Shown here: positions 1-9,501 of the stretch, piece by piece | How the letters are laid out: each line of letters starts with the position of its first letter | Position numbering within the stretch: position 1 is the first letter of the stretch | NCBI RefSeq assembly: GCF_023115355.1 | Contig: NZ_CP096022.1 | Coordinates: 248,001-312,000, forward strand | Length of the DNA: 64,000 nucleotides | Direction: 5' to 3' | Source of the DNA: Halocatena salina | Lineage (GTDB): Archaea; Halobacteriota; Halobacteria; Halobacteriales; Haloarculaceae | The notes under the pieces: generated by a model | Databases searched by the model: none | Told to the model about the DNA's origin: nothing | What the model saw: only the letters and a program-made list of their open reading frames with translations | Made by a program: the position numbers and the translations under genes

Positions 1-1044
1 GTAATCTACCGGAAGGGTCAGCCCGAGCGTGAACGAGCCTGCAGTCCCAAAGCCCAGCAAGACCGCCCAGAACCACGGAGCGACGAGCGGAACGAACACA
101 ATAGCGGCTAATCCAACGGCACTCGCAGTAAGCACGACAGCCAATACCGGCCGTCGGTCCGGAAAACGGTCGATCAACCCCGTCACACACAGCGAACCAA
201 CCAGTTGTCCACCCATAGCGACAGTCAGCAAGAACCCAGCGTGTTCGGAATTCCAGCCGAGACCGACGTAGAGCGGAGCGAGCCACGTCAGCATCGAATA
301 AAAGAGGATCGTCTGACCGACAAAGAAGAGCGCGAGTGCCCACACCCACGGATGTCGCCACGGTAAGCGGCTAGAGGGGATCGTCGTGCCGGTGTCTGTG
401 GAAGACCGTGTCAGCCGCATCGCCGGGATCCAAACGAGCGCAGCAACCACTGCAAGGATGGACCAAGCGGCAAGGGCGATAGGCCACGTTCCAAGCGCGT
501 TCATAAGAGGTGCAGTCAAACTGGTAGCGATCCCCCCTCCAATAATCAAACTCGTGGTGTAGAGACCAGTAACGTAACCAGCGCGGTCGACGAAGTGTTC
601 GCTCACGAGTTCGGGAAGCAGTGTCTGCGCGATGGCGATACCGATACCAACCACAGTAGTCGTTGTGAATAGCACGGTGATGTGGGTACTCCATAGCCGT
701 GCGACTGTCGATACACCGATAAGAACGACTGCCCAAAACACGGTACGCTCGCGCCCAAGATGTCGGGCGAGCAACGGTGTTACAAACGCGAAAAGCCCCA
801 TGCAGAACGTGGGAATGGTCGTGAGAAGGCTGATGGAAGCGTAGTCTAGGTTGAGGTCGCTCCGCATCTGTTCGAGCACCGGCGAGATAGAGGCAATGGC
901 CGGCCGGAGATTCAATGCGACCAGTAAGATTCCGACGAGCACGAGGGCTTGCGTACCAGAAAAGCCGAGGACAGTTTGGTTCGGTCTGAACCGCTCCAGT
1001 CCGGAGCGAGAAGCCGTATCCTCCGATTTATCGTACGAATCCAT
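1..1044 (-). CDS. MFS transporter, CynX/NimT-like (3' end cut by window edge)
   Basis: The frame opens at an ATG at 1044 on the minus strand (MDSYDKSED) and stays open to base 1, giving about 348 residues without a stop, so the C-terminus lies outside the window. After a short acidic N-terminus comes a hydrophobic helix ending in NLRPAIA, a signature of the CynX/NimT branch of the major facilitator superfamily (cyanate, nitroimidazole and related anions), followed by repeated helices and a GFGTAGSF segment near the end. It is a 12-helix cytoplasmic-membrane transporter by family. The substrate is unknown. It is transcribed away from the peroxiredoxin gene. Confidence 0.85.
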   Translation of the reverse strand, partial: MDSYDKSEDTASRSGLERFRPNQTVLGFSGTQALVLVGILLVALNLRPAIASISPVLEQMRSDLNLDYASISLLTTIPTFCMGLFAFVTPLLARHLGRERTVFWAVVLIGVSTVARLWSTHITVLFTTTTVVGIGIAIAQTLLPELVSEHFVDRAGYVTGLYTTSLIIGGGIATSLTAPLMNALGTWPIALAAWSILAVVAALVWIPAMRLTRSSTDTGTTIPSSRLPWRHPWVWALALFFVGQTILFYSMLTWLAPLYVGLGWNSEHAGFLLTVAMGGQLVGSLCVTGLIDRFPDRRPVLAVVLTASAVGLAAIVFVPLVAPWFWAVLLGFGTAGSFTLGLTLPVDY

Positions 1045-1310
1045 CACTTTCAGTTCATTGCCACCATGTATATACGTTTGGCCGACAAGCGTACGATGAT
1101 TGATGACAAGGTGTGTCCGGGTTCGATACCTGTCCGACTCTATGCTTGCCCCACATAACTACCGGTGTCCTCCAGACACGGCCATCGCTGTTAGCTACCA
1201 CCGTCGACTTTGTCATTCGCTGGAATCTATCGACGATGCTCCCGTTCTACAGTCGTCACCGTCTGACCGTCGCAGTAAAACTACGACCGGATACGGATCT
1301 ACGTCTGGAA

Positions 1311-1318
1311 TTATAAAG
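1311..1318 (+). promoter_or_regulatory. TATA element of the bcp gene
   Basis: TTATAAAG lies 32-39 bases before the ATG at 1350, the usual archaeal TATA position for a transcript with little or no leader. Confidence 0.6.
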
Positions 1319-1349
1319 ATATTAGTAGAGCCACAAACATGTTTTCATC

Positions 1350-1805
1350 ATGCTCGATGCCGGTCAGAAGGCACCAGCGTTTACACTGCCGAACCACGAG
1401 GGTGAAACCGTGCGATTGTCAGATTACGATGGACAGCATGTCGTGCTGTACTTCTATCCGCAAGCAGACACACCCGGTTGTACCAGAGAGGCGTGTTCTT
1501 TTCGTGACGCATGGCATCGATTCGAAGAACAGGAGGTTACCGTTATCGGCGTGAGTGACGACTCCCTTGAGGACATCAAGGCGTTCAAAGAGAAGTACGA
1601 TCTTCCTTTCGAACTCCTCAGTGACGAAGACGGAGAAGTAGCAACGGCATACGAGTCGTACGGGACAACGAGCGTCGAGAGTGAGACAAGAGACATCATC
1701 CGCCGCAATACCTACGTTATCGACGAAACAGGCGTCATCAAACGCGTTTACGAGGACGTTTCTCCCAACAGCCACGCTCAGAAGATCATCGATGATCTCT
1801 CATAA
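1350..1805 (+). CDS. bcp: Peroxiredoxin, Bcp/PrxQ type
   Basis: This 151-residue thioredoxin-fold peroxidase reduces hydrogen peroxide and organic hydroperoxides in the cytoplasm using thiols. The peroxidatic cysteine is Cys44 in the TPGCT motif. Cys49, five residues later, is the resolving cysteine typical of atypical two-Cys PrxQ/Bcp proteins. The FYPQADTPGCT context and the full length match the family. The gene stands alone with its own TATA element and convergent or divergent neighbours. Confidence 0.95.
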   Translation: MLDAGQKAPAFTLPNHEGETVRLSDYDGQHVVLYFYPQADTPGCTREACSFRDAWHRFEEQEVTVIGVSDDSLEDIKAFKEKYDLPFELLSDEDGEVATAYESYGTTSVESETRDIIRRNTYVIDETGVIKRVYEDVSPNSHAQKIIDDLS

Positions 1806-1952
1806 CAGTGCGTGAACAATGCGCTTCGGTCCCGTATGGTGTCGGAGCGTTTCCTGTGTATCTACTAGCTGTCGACTACGACTTCGACCAAAACTGATCC
1901 GGTGTGTCAGAACGTACCGACCCCGGTCAGTTAGGTGAACAGCAATGGGAAA

Positions 1953-2399
1953 TTAGACAGTGATAACAGTCACCTTCCCATCAAATGTGAGAAGGATCGA
2001 CTGGGTAACGTCTCCAAAGACCGCTTTGCCAGTCGGTGAACGCTTTCGTCCGCTGATGAAAAGGTGATCACAGTCCTTCTCACGGGCGACTTCGAGAACC
2101 TGTTCTTTTTTATCGCCGAGTTCGCCGATAGCCTCATACTCGACTGCGAGTCCCTCAAAGACGTCTCGACCGATATCTTCTGCGAACCGTCGGGCTCCCT
2201 CGCGTGCTCGGTCGATGCTGTAGCCCGTATCACGGTCTGGAATGTTCGCAAGGGAGGTCGCGTACTCACTGAACGTCTCTTTCGTGGTAACATGGACTAG
2301 ATACACCTTAGCCCCGACGCCAGCGGCAAGTTCGCCAGCCTCACGAACGAGTTTCTTGGTTGATTCAGTCCCCTCAACGACCACAAGCGCACGCTGCAT
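1953..2399 (-). CDS. Universal stress protein, UspA family
   Basis: This 148-residue single-domain UspA protein starts MQRALVVVEGTEST. It has the alternating strand/helix pattern of the family and a C-terminal nucleotide-binding-like segment, FISGRKRSPTGKAVFGDVTQ, a variant of the G-x2-G-x9-G-(S/T) motif, so ATP binding is plausible. It sits downstream of the NCS2 permease on the same strand with a 345-base gap, so co-transcription is possible but not shown. In haloarchaea such proteins often accompany transporters. Its specific role is unknown. Confidence 0.88.
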   Translation of the reverse strand: MQRALVVVEGTESTKKLVREAGELAAGVGAKVYLVHVTTKETFSEYATSLANIPDRDTGYSIDRAREGARRFAEDIGRDVFEGLAVEYEAIGELGDKKEQVLEVAREKDCDHLFISGRKRSPTGKAVFGDVTQSILLTFDGKVTVITV

Positions 2400-2744
2400 A
2401 ACTGATATGCTATGTGAATTACCCTAAATCTATCGGAGATCATTATTTCGTTTTCAGGTGTGAGTGTCTATAATGATTCTTTGGCATTCGAATATAAAGC
2501 CGACACGACAGGGGGATCGTTTCCGTCAAGGTCGAGAACGCGGTCCAGAGAGCTGAAATTCCGGAGGAACGTCTTTATATATTCCAGACCCCTCAGTTCA
2601 GAAAACAGCACCACGAAAGCCTTCGCTGTCTGTTCAACTAGCCACTCTAAACGAGGGCTTCGAACGTCAGTGAAACATCCCGGAGACGTTCTCAAGAGTG
2701 ACCACACCAAATCAGTACTCAACCTTACCGCATGACATTTACTA
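2400..2744. other. Intergenic, no supported gene
   Basis: This 345-base stretch lies between the UspA gene and the end of the permease. A 113-codon minus-strand frame (2468-2809) overlaps the permease 3' end but has no recognisable domain and atypical, basic composition. I treat it as non-coding. Confidence 0.5.
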
Positions 2745-4139
2745 TCAATCATCATCTGAGACCTCTTGTACGGCTGTCTCGGTATCAGAGAGACCGTTGA
2801 TAGGGGCATCTCGAGGGACCACGAGATTCAGAACGAGCCCAGAGAGTCCTCCCAAAACGACGCCGGAACCGAACAAGGTCTGAATCGTTTCGGGAAAGTT
2901 CGCCGTCAGTTCAGGACGGAACGTGACCCCCAAGCCGAGTGCGACGGCGACAGCGATAATAGTCGTGTTGCGATTGGTGAGAACCACTTCTTTATGAATA
3001 ATGTTGAGTCCACTAGTGAAAATCATCGCAAAGAGGATGGTTGTAGCCCCACCAAGAACGGGGTCGGGTAACGTCGTCACGAGTGCACCGACCTTCGGAA
3101 CGAATCCGAAGACGATCAGGAATCCACCAGCAATTCCGACCACGTGACGGCTAGCGACGCCGGTGAAGCTAATCAATCCGACGTTCTGACCGAACGAGGT
3201 ATTCGGAAACGCCCCAAATATGGCTGCAATGCCACTCATCACGCCGTCAGCGAGTAACCCACCGCGGACCTCGCTCGTTGTAGCGTTTCGCCCCGTTTCC
3301 GAGACGATCGCTGAAATATTGCCAACAGTTTCCATGGAAACGATGAGATAGACGGCTGAGACGGCGAGGATAGCGCTCGGATCGAATGCAATACCGAACC
3401 GCAACGGGTTAGGTAGTGCTATCCAACCAGCCTGCGCGACCGGCGTGAAGTCCACCATTCCAAGGAATACAGCCGTGATATAGCCGATGAGAATACCGAA
3501 GAACACGCTTGCGATACGGAGGATCCCCCGAAAGAACTGGTTCAGCACGAGCGTCACGAGAAAGACGAGAGTAGCTAAACCGAGATTGACCAGTGAGGCG
3601 TAGTTTGCAGTCGCCTCCGGACCGCCGCTGGCACCAGCAGCGTAGTCGATCCCCGTTTGAATAAGCGTCAGTCCGATAAGCATCACTACGATACCGTTGA
3701 CCAATGGAGGAAAAAGGAATTTGAAATGTTCGTAGAAGGAGCCGATGAAGATTTGAACCATCGAGCCGACGAGTGCTGCCCCAAATACCACTGCAAGGCT
3801 CGACTGATCAGCGATAAGGAGTAGTGTTCCGAGAAACGCAAAGCTCGTTCCCATCATGACAGGCACCTGGCCACCGATCGGACCGAGAGGGTATGCCTGA
3901 ATGAGACTTGCTACTCCCGCAACGATGAAAGCCATCTGAACGAGAAAAATCGTATTTCCAGTTGCAAGGCCGACTGTGGAAGCGATGATCAGCGGCACAG
4001 CAACGTTTCCAAGAACCATCGCAAGTACGTGTTGCAAGCCGAGTGGGACTGCTTCGCCCAGTGGCGGTTTATCCTCTATATCATAGATAACATTCGATTG
4101 CCTCGGTTTGTTTGATTGTGTCATACAATCACGAATCAT
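2745..4139 (-). CDS. NCS2 nucleobase permease, xanthine/urate type
   Basis: This integral membrane protein of 464 residues belongs to the nucleobase-cation symporter 2 family. Near residue 35 it has the QHVLAM segment, and in the second half SMETVGNISA, then NTSFGQNVG and LTGV-like SFTGVASR. The QN (rather than EN) in that motif and the SMET signature point to xanthine/urate transporters (XanQ/UacT/PucJ type) rather than uracil. ATG 4139 is used; an ATG at 4124 (MTQSNKPRQ) is an equally reasonable start. A TATA-like element lies at 4155-4167. Substrate assignment to oxidised purines is inferred and fits the nearby hydantoinase and amidohydrolase genes. Confidence 0.9.
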   Translation of the reverse strand: MIRDCMTQSNKPRQSNVIYDIEDKPPLGEAVPLGLQHVLAMVLGNVAVPLIIASTVGLATGNTIFLVQMAFIVAGVASLIQAYPLGPIGGQVPVMMGTSFAFLGTLLLIADQSSLAVVFGAALVGSMVQIFIGSFYEHFKFLFPPLVNGIVVMLIGLTLIQTGIDYAAGASGGPEATANYASLVNLGLATLVFLVTLVLNQFFRGILRIASVFFGILIGYITAVFLGMVDFTPVAQAGWIALPNPLRFGIAFDPSAILAVSAVYLIVSMETVGNISAIVSETGRNATTSEVRGGLLADGVMSGIAAIFGAFPNTSFGQNVGLISFTGVASRHVVGIAGGFLIVFGFVPKVGALVTTLPDPVLGGATTILFAMIFTSGLNIIHKEVVLTNRNTTIIAVAVALGLGVTFRPELTANFPETIQTLFGSGVVLGGLSGLVLNLVVPRDAPINGLSDTETAVQEVSDDD

Positions 4140-4154
4140 GAAACTTGTTTACAG

Positions 4155-4167
4155 ATACTTAATAATT
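4155..4167 (-). promoter_or_regulatory. TATA-like element of the NCS2 permease
   Basis: Read on the minus strand this is ATTATTAAGTATC. It lies 16-28 bases before ATG 4139 and 31-43 before ATG 4124; the spacing slightly favours the inner start. Confidence 0.4.
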
Positions 4168-4314
4168 TCGATACCAACAATAAAATTGACAATAATTAAT
4201 CTATATGTTGAAAATGCATTTAGAAGGGTGTCAGATTCTCAGTGGTTGCGCGTGAAATACTGCTCGGCTCAAGACGTGTTTCTGAGGTATTTCTACATTC
4301 GTGCTTGCTTTCGC

Positions 4315-5370
4315 TTAGATACGTTGTCGGAGATCGTCAACAACGTTCGCTGTTGTACTTCCTCCTCCCAAATCAGGCGTTCGTGGAGCACCGGGAGTAG
4401 ATAGCTGTTCAGTAACGGCATTCCAGAGCGCAGCGGCAGCGTCATTCTCTCCGAGATGGTCGAACAACATCGATCCTGAGAGTACGGTTCCGAGAGGATT
4501 CGCAATACCCTGATCGACGATGTCGGGAGCACTTCCATGAACCGGTTCAAACATTGACGGATAGTCGCCGGACGGATTGATGTTCGCTGACGGTGCGAGA
4601 CCCATGCTTCCGGTGATAATCGCGCCAATGTCTGTAAGAATATCTCCGAACAGGTTTGAGGCAACGATGACATCGAAATCCTCTGGACGACGGATGAGAT
4701 CCATACTCGCGGCGTCAACCAGCAGCCGTTCGACCTTGACATCAGGATAATCGACCGCTATTTCTTCAACTATTTCGTCCCAAAAGACCATACTATACGC
4801 TTGTGCGTTCGACTTCGTAATACTGGTCAGCATTCCGTCCCTCCGACTCGCGGCGTCGAACGCAGCTCGAAGGATTCGTTCAGTCCCTTCTCGCGTGAAT
4901 GCAGCACTCTGTACAGCGATCTCGTTGTCGAAACCGGAGTGTTCGCGTCCACCGAGATCCGAATACTCACCTTCCGTATTTTCTCGATAGACGACAAAGT
5001 CGATATCGCCTCCAGTGTAGCCCGCGAGTGGACTTTCAATCCCATCGAACAGGACTGATGGCCGCTTGCAGATTCCTTGATCGAACCCTTTGCGGATCGG
5101 AAGGAGCAGACCATGAAGAGTGACGTGGTCCGGAACATCCGGATGTCCAACCGCGCCGAGGAGAATCGCATCGTATCCGCGCAGTGTATCGAGTGCGTTA
5201 TCCGGCATCATAGACCCCGTTTCAAGATACCGCTCGGTCCCCCAATCGTATCGCGTCGACTCGAACGAGAAATCAAACGACGCCGAGACATCCTCGAACA
5301 GGGGTTGCACCGCATCGACAACTTCCGGACCGATACCGTCACCTGGAATGGTGGCTAACTCATACGCCAT
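4315..5370 (-). CDS. Isocitrate/isopropylmalate dehydrogenase family, tartrate/D-malate dehydrogenase-like
   Basis: With start ATG 5370 (MAYELATIPGDGIGPEV) the protein has 351 residues. An upstream in-frame start at 5424 would add 18 residues that overlap the promoter, so I reject it. The IPGDGIGPEV N-terminus, the YRENTEGEYS segment, the metal-site region SNLFGDILTD and the adenine-site region PVHGSAPDI are those of NAD-dependent beta-decarboxylating dehydrogenases. The LLPIRKGFDQ segment with the following RP resembles tartrate dehydrogenase/D-malate dehydrogenase rather than LeuB. The likely reaction is oxidative decarboxylation of D-malate or tartrate to pyruvate-level products. A TATA element lies at 5391-5400. 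Confidence 0.85.
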   Translation of the reverse strand: MAYELATIPGDGIGPEVVDAVQPLFEDVSASFDFSFESTRYDWGTERYLETGSMMPDNALDTLRGYDAILLGAVGHPDVPDHVTLHGLLLPIRKGFDQGICKRPSVLFDGIESPLAGYTGGDIDFVVYRENTEGEYSDLGGREHSGFDNEIAVQSAAFTREGTERILRAAFDAASRRDGMLTSITKSNAQAYSMVFWDEIVEEIAVDYPDVKVERLLVDAASMDLIRRPEDFDVIVASNLFGDILTDIGAIITGSMGLAPSANINPSGDYPSMFEPVHGSAPDIVDQGIANPLGTVLSGSMLFDHLGENDAAAALWNAVTEQLSTPGAPRTPDLGGGSTTANVVDDLRQRI

Positions 5371-5390
5371 ACTACACCGATTTCGGTCAT

Positions 5391-5400
5391 AGGATAAAAA
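5391..5400 (-). promoter_or_regulatory. TATA element of the tartrate/malate dehydrogenase gene
   Basis: On the minus strand this reads TTTTTATCCT, 21-30 bases upstream of ATG 5370, supporting a [23 protein letters not shown] the inner start. Confidence 0.55.
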
Positions 5401-5510
5401 CGCTACGGCAATAACAGTTGTCACCCCATCCTCCGACTAGCACAGCGAACGATTACGGTGACAGTAGTCCGATCGTCGCTGGACTGTGGATCTGCGTCGT
5501 TTCCGTCGGC

Positions 5511-6455
5511 TCACGCTACCCGATTTTTGAGATCCTCTTCCGACTGGAAGCGCTGTACGTTCTCTTTCACGACGGCAGCAATATCACGGTGGTAGCGGTT
5601 CGTGGCAGAACCTTTGTGGGGGGAAATGATGACCTCATCCATGTCCCATAGGGACGACTTCTCGGGCAAGGGTTCGGTCTCGAAGACGTCCAACGCTGCG
5701 CCCGCAATGGTTCCCGATTTGAGGGCAGTAACGAGGGCGTCCTCGTCAACAATAGGACCACGAGCAACGTTGATGAGATAGGCGTCATCGCGCATCGTCT
5801 CAAGTTCGGCAGTGCTTATCAGATTCTCCGTCGCTGGCGTATGCGGAATAGCGAGGGCGACAAAGCGTGCATCTACAATGGCCTCATGGAGGTTTGCAGG
5901 ATCATAGATGGCAGAAACGCTGGGGACAGGCTCGTCGGACCGTCGGACGCCGACGACGTCCATTCCGAGCGCATCGGCGCGACGAGCGATACCTTCACCC
6001 AACGTCCCAAGCCCGACGACACAGAGGCGCTCCCCTGCAATCGTGAATGGACGGTCGTACGTAGGCGTATACCAGTCGTGAGTGTTCTGGTAGTCCCGGT
6101 AGAGATGCAGCAACCGGGACAGTGAGAGCATATAGCCGACGGAGATCTCTCCGACAGTAGCGCCGTGGATGCCTGTACTGTTAGTGAGTGGAACGTCAGC
6201 GGCCTCATAGGCATCAGTATCAAACTCGTCATAGCCAGCTCGAATAACATGAACCCATGCGGCATCCAGAAATTCTGAGCGCGGAGTGAAGGAAGCAACT
6301 GCGTCGGTCTCGTCATACGTCTCATCATCACCGACGAGCTCTGTTGGAATATCGAGATCGTCGAACGCCTCAATGAAGGCTTCTACGGGGATTTTTTCAT
6401 CGACTGAGTTATGGATGCAGAGCCGTTCAAGTCCATGTATCTCGGTCATACGCAT
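5511..6455 (-). CDS. D-2-hydroxyacid dehydrogenase
   Basis: This 314-residue NAD(P)-dependent reductase acts on 2-keto/D-2-hydroxy acids. The dinucleotide fold carries GLGTLGEG near residue 148. Catalytic elements are the Arg in NVARGPIVDE, the acidic residue in the FETEPLPE region and the His in SPHKGS near residue 277. It is full length for the family. ATG 6455 (MRMTEIHG) is taken because an AT-rich TATA candidate lies about 25-30 bases upstream; the Met at 6449 is an alternative. Context (tartrate/malate dehydrogenase, malate synthase) makes glyoxylate, hydroxypyruvate or tartronate-type substrates possible, but the substrate is inferred. Confidence 0.9.
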   Translation of the reverse strand: MRMTEIHGLERLCIHNSVDEKIPVEAFIEAFDDLDIPTELVGDDETYDETDAVASFTPRSEFLDAAWVHVIRAGYDEFDTDAYEAADVPLTNSTGIHGATVGEISVGYMLSLSRLLHLYRDYQNTHDWYTPTYDRPFTIAGERLCVVGLGTLGEGIARRADALGMDVVGVRRSDEPVPSVSAIYDPANLHEAIVDARFVALAIPHTPATENLISTAELETMRDDAYLINVARGPIVDEDALVTALKSGTIAGAALDVFETEPLPEKSSLWDMDEVIISPHKGSATNRYHRDIAAVVKENVQRFQSEEDLKNRVA

Positions 6456-7079
6456 CTGAGTACGAGAAACGAGACTGAATATTTTTTGGAATTGGCAGAA
6501 TGTTCATCTATTGTTTTATAGTAGCTGCAGATACTGGTTACACCGGATCATATGGTTCAACAGGTACGTCTCGCCCGCTATACGATCGGTCGACGGGTCC
6601 ACTCTCCCTTGTTTTGTTCCTCCGAGATCAGACCGTCTTCGGCCAGCTCGAGCCGTATAACGATAGTACTGTGGTGTCCATTTCAACCACGACGGGCACT
6701 CACGATCGTTTGAATCACTGCTAACCCCTAATGATCAAACTGACAGGCCATTATCGAGTGCACGAACTGTATCTGCTACGAATCTCATACCAACTAACGG
6801 TGTCTATAAGAACTAGTGGCACATATCGCATCAAGACTAAACAGATACGGCATATCTGTTTCGTATTGTAACAATTGCGTTCACAGATGGGGCTGAAGGA
6901 GGGACTGCCTTGTAAGTTACAGTTGTACATGTGTAACGGCGCACCATCCGTACGCTATCCAGTGTTGTCCCGATCTCCACGGAGGTTCACTTACGCAAAA
7001 CTCCGAGTCTGCCTGCGTATATATTGACAATAGCGAAAGTCCTATTTTACATTTTGAAACCGTACTTAACCGTTACAAC
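6456..7079. other. Gene-free stretch with one copy of the dispersed palindrome
   Basis: This 624-base gap lies between an IclR gene and the 2-hydroxyacid dehydrogenase, both on the minus strand. It contains the palindrome at 6917-6936. A short minus-strand reading (about 6580-6690) gives protein-like text (RLELAEDGLISEEQNKGEW) but no start or known domain, perhaps a relic. Nothing else is supported. Confidence 0.5.
6917..6936. repeat. Dispersed palindrome, copy 1
   Basis: The sequence is TTACA-GTT-GTAC-ATG-TGTAA, an exact match to TTACA-N3-GTAC-N3-TGTAA, flanked by G before and C after. It lies 144 bases past the stop end of the IclR gene at 7080-7844. Confidence 0.8.
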
Positions 7080-7844
7080 CTAGTAATACTCGACGTTGAG
7101 TTCAATTATGTTCTTTGCATTAGATAATTTTTCTGGAATATCTTTCGTGAATCGTTTTTCTCCCATTCGACTCGTTGGGCCGGAGACGCTGATTGCGCCG
7201 AGGACCTCATCGTCTGTCGTGGTAATAGGCATCGCAACGCATCGTAGTCCGTTCAACCGTTCCTCATCATCAAAGGCATAACCTCGTTCACGAATTTCGG
7301 TGAGTTTGGCAGTTAACTCCGCACGATCTGTTACCGTCTTCTCGGCCGCTTTAGGCAACCCATGATGGTCAACTATCTCTTCGACCCGTTTGTGAGGCAA
7401 GTGTGCGAGAATCGCCTTTCCAAGAGCAGTTGTATGAAGGTAGACGCGCATGCCCGCGTGGGTATCGAGATTTACCGCCTGCTCACTGTTGGCTTTTAAC
7501 AAGAAAACACCCATTCCGTGCTCTTCGATCAGTAGATTCGCCATCTCGTTAGTTTCGTCCGCCAGTTTGTGTACCTCCGGTGCGGCGATTTCGTACAACT
7601 TCTTCCTGTTTCGTGCGTGTTCACCATAATTCAGAAATCGTACCCCAATCTGATATGTACTGCCGTTTTTGATTAGGTATCCTTCGCTTTCGAGTGTGTT
7701 GAGGTATTTGTAGACGTTGCTTTTCGACATGCCAAGATGATCAGCTGCTTCGCTGACACCTGCTCCATCCAATTCTTTGATCGCTTCAACGACTCTCAGA
7801 GTGGTCCGGGCAGTTTTCACCTGGCTTTTCTGCTTTTCCGCCAT
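7080..7844 (-). CDS. IclR-family transcription regulator 1
   Basis: This 254-residue cytoplasmic regulator has an N-terminal winged helix-turn-helix (about residues 10-70; the recognition region MSKSNVYKYLNTLESEGYL) and a C-terminal IclR effector domain (about 85-250, including TALGKAILAHLP and GAISVSGPTSRM). It is closely similar to the regulator at 19845-20612, including the RRKLYE/RRRLYE linker region and the common C-terminal NIIELNVEYY/NVSYE, so the two are paralogues. IclR proteins of this kind sense small carboxylates such as glyoxylate and pyruvate. It lies between the amidohydrolase and the dehydrogenase genes, which are likely targets. An imperfect AT-rich inverted repeat just upstream (about 7875-7915) could be an autoregulatory site. 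Confidence 0.93.
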   Translation of the reverse strand: MAEKQKSQVKTARTTLRVVEAIKELDGAGVSEAADHLGMSKSNVYKYLNTLESEGYLIKNGSTYQIGVRFLNYGEHARNRKKLYEIAAPEVHKLADETNEMANLLIEEHGMGVFLLKANSEQAVNLDTHAGMRVYLHTTALGKAILAHLPHKRVEEIVDHHGLPKAAEKTVTDRAELTAKLTEIRERGYAFDDEERLNGLRCVAMPITTTDDEVLGAISVSGPTSRMGEKRFTKDIPEKLSNAKNIIELNVEYY

Positions 7845-8072
7845 GATGTACTATTTCAAAAAACCTGTTTCTCATTAATATAGGTGTCTATTTATAACCT
7901 ATTAATATAATAAGAAATTTTATAGAATCCGAACGTACGAATAGGACGATCGGCTCAAGGATTCTCCGTTGGATGGGCACGGTTTCAATGGCCTATCCAG
8001 GAACAATAAGAAACTCGTAAGTTTGTACCTTCAGGAGGTTTGGATGCAGAGAGCAGTCCCATTCCGCCTGTC

Positions 8073-9341
8073 TCATTCAGTTGCCAGTTCAGCAAGTCCT
8101 TCAGCTATTATTTTCGTTGCCGCTGTACAGCTCGTCCAGTCGGTCCACTCTAACGGACTGTGAGATATCCCCTCATAAGAGGGGGCGAACACCATCCCCA
8201 CATCAGTGCTATTCGCGATATGCATCGTATCGTGTCCTGCTCCTGAATGAAGTTCGAGGGCTGAGAGTCCAACCCGAGACGCTGCATCGTGAAGCGTAGT
8301 TATACAGTGGTTGTCCATGACGACCGGTTCGATATCGTATGGACGCTCGAACGTAGTAGTGACACCGCGTTCAGTCTCAAGTCGATAGAGACAGCTCCGG
8401 ACATCGTCGACGATAGACTCCATCAGATCATACGTAACATCTCGGATGTCGATCCCGAGTTCGACCGTACCTGGAACCACATTGATAGCGTTTGGGCCCA
8501 CGTCAAGCGTACCAACAGTTCCGACAGCAGTCTCCCCATTGGCATCTACGATGTCTTGTGTTGCCGATTCGACTTCGAGAACCAGCTCGCTCGCTGCCGC
8601 GAGCGCATCGTTTCGATCCGCCATCGCTGTACACCCCGAATGGTTGGCCTCTCCATTGATTTCGACTCGACAACGAATCGTTCCCGTGATCGATGTTACT
8701 ATTCCCACATGAACGCCCGCATCTTCGAGACGTTGACTCTGTTCGACGTGGAGTTCCAGCCACGAATCCCATCTGCTCGCGTCTAATCGACCGTCGCCTC
8801 GAAATCCGATATCGGTCAACGCCTCATCAAGCGTCACACCGTCGCAGTCCTCAAGTGAGAGTGCATCCTCAACCGCATATTGACCACTAGCGACAGAAGA
8901 GCCGAGTACACCATCTGAGAACCGTGCCCCCTCCTCTTCGGTGAAACACACCACGTTGATGGGTCGCTGTAAATCAATGTCGGTTTGTTGTATCGCACGG
9001 ACCGCCTCGAGAGCACCATAAACACCCAATACACCATCGAAGATACCACCTTTCGGAACCGAATCAAGGTGGCTACCAGTAGCGACTGCTGGTGTGGTTG
9101 GGTCGACACCGTCAGGCACCCATCGTCCGACGATGTTACCGACCGCATCAACCCGAACATCGAGACCAGCCCGTTTCAATCGATCGACGAAGTACTCCCG
9201 AGCGTCTCCATTGGCTTCTGATCCAGTCAACACCGTTCGACAATGGCCCTGCTCGACTGGAACTTTGCCGTATTCCGCGTTCGTCGTGATATCACTCCGT
9301 AGCCGATCTTCGCTAACATACTGGTGAACTTCTTTGTTCAT
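8073..9341 (-). CDS. M20-family carbamoyl-amino-acid/allantoate amidohydrolase
   Basis: The 422-residue protein belongs to the hydantoinase/carbamoylase branch of M20 metallopeptidases (AmaB, AllC, beta-ureidopropionase relatives). Metal ligands are visible: His91 and Asp102 in GSHLDSVPKGGIFDG, Glu136/137 in CFTEEEG, and His198-Glu200 in LELHVEQ. It would hydrolyse the N-carbamoyl group of an opened hydantoin, allantoate or ureido-acid, releasing ammonia and carbon dioxide. It pairs functionally with the hydantoinase at 14202-15584 and follows the DUF3830 gene on the same strand. A TATA-like element lies at about 9360-9367. Which ureido compound is used cannot be told from sequence. Confidence 0.92.
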   Translation of the reverse strand: MNKEVHQYVSEDRLRSDITTNAEYGKVPVEQGHCRTVLTGSEANGDAREYFVDRLKRAGLDVRVDAVGNIVGRWVPDGVDPTTPAVATGSHLDSVPKGGIFDGVLGVYGALEAVRAIQQTDIDLQRPINVVCFTEEEGARFSDGVLGSSVASGQYAVEDALSLEDCDGVTLDEALTDIGFRGDGRLDASRWDSWLELHVEQSQRLEDAGVHVGIVTSITGTIRCRVEINGEANHSGCTAMADRNDALAAASELVLEVESATQDIVDANGETAVGTVGTLDVGPNAINVVPGTVELGIDIRDVTYDLMESIVDDVRSCLYRLETERGVTTTFERPYDIEPVVMDNHCITTLHDAASRVGLSALELHSGAGHDTMHIANSTDVGMVFAPSYEGISHSPLEWTDWTSCTAATKIIAEGLAELATE

Positions 9342-9501
9342 ACCTTATACCATGTGTGATTATAGACTGATGCAGCTTGAAACTATCGAAACTAACGATC
9401 TTTCTGATTTTCGGTAGCCGCCGTGAATAATCCCTCCGTTCGGCGTCAAGCATCGCTTCGACGGTACTACAGAGAAGGGTTTAAGCGCCGAGAGGGAACC
9501 G

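Noticed and set aside
1105-1140. tRNA-like T-loop text (GGGTTCGATACC)
   Set aside because: The arms do not pair as a T-stem and no acceptor, D or anticodon stem can be drawn around it.
2468-2809. 113-codon minus-strand frame
   Set aside because: It overlaps the permease end, has no domain, basic composition and no promoter.
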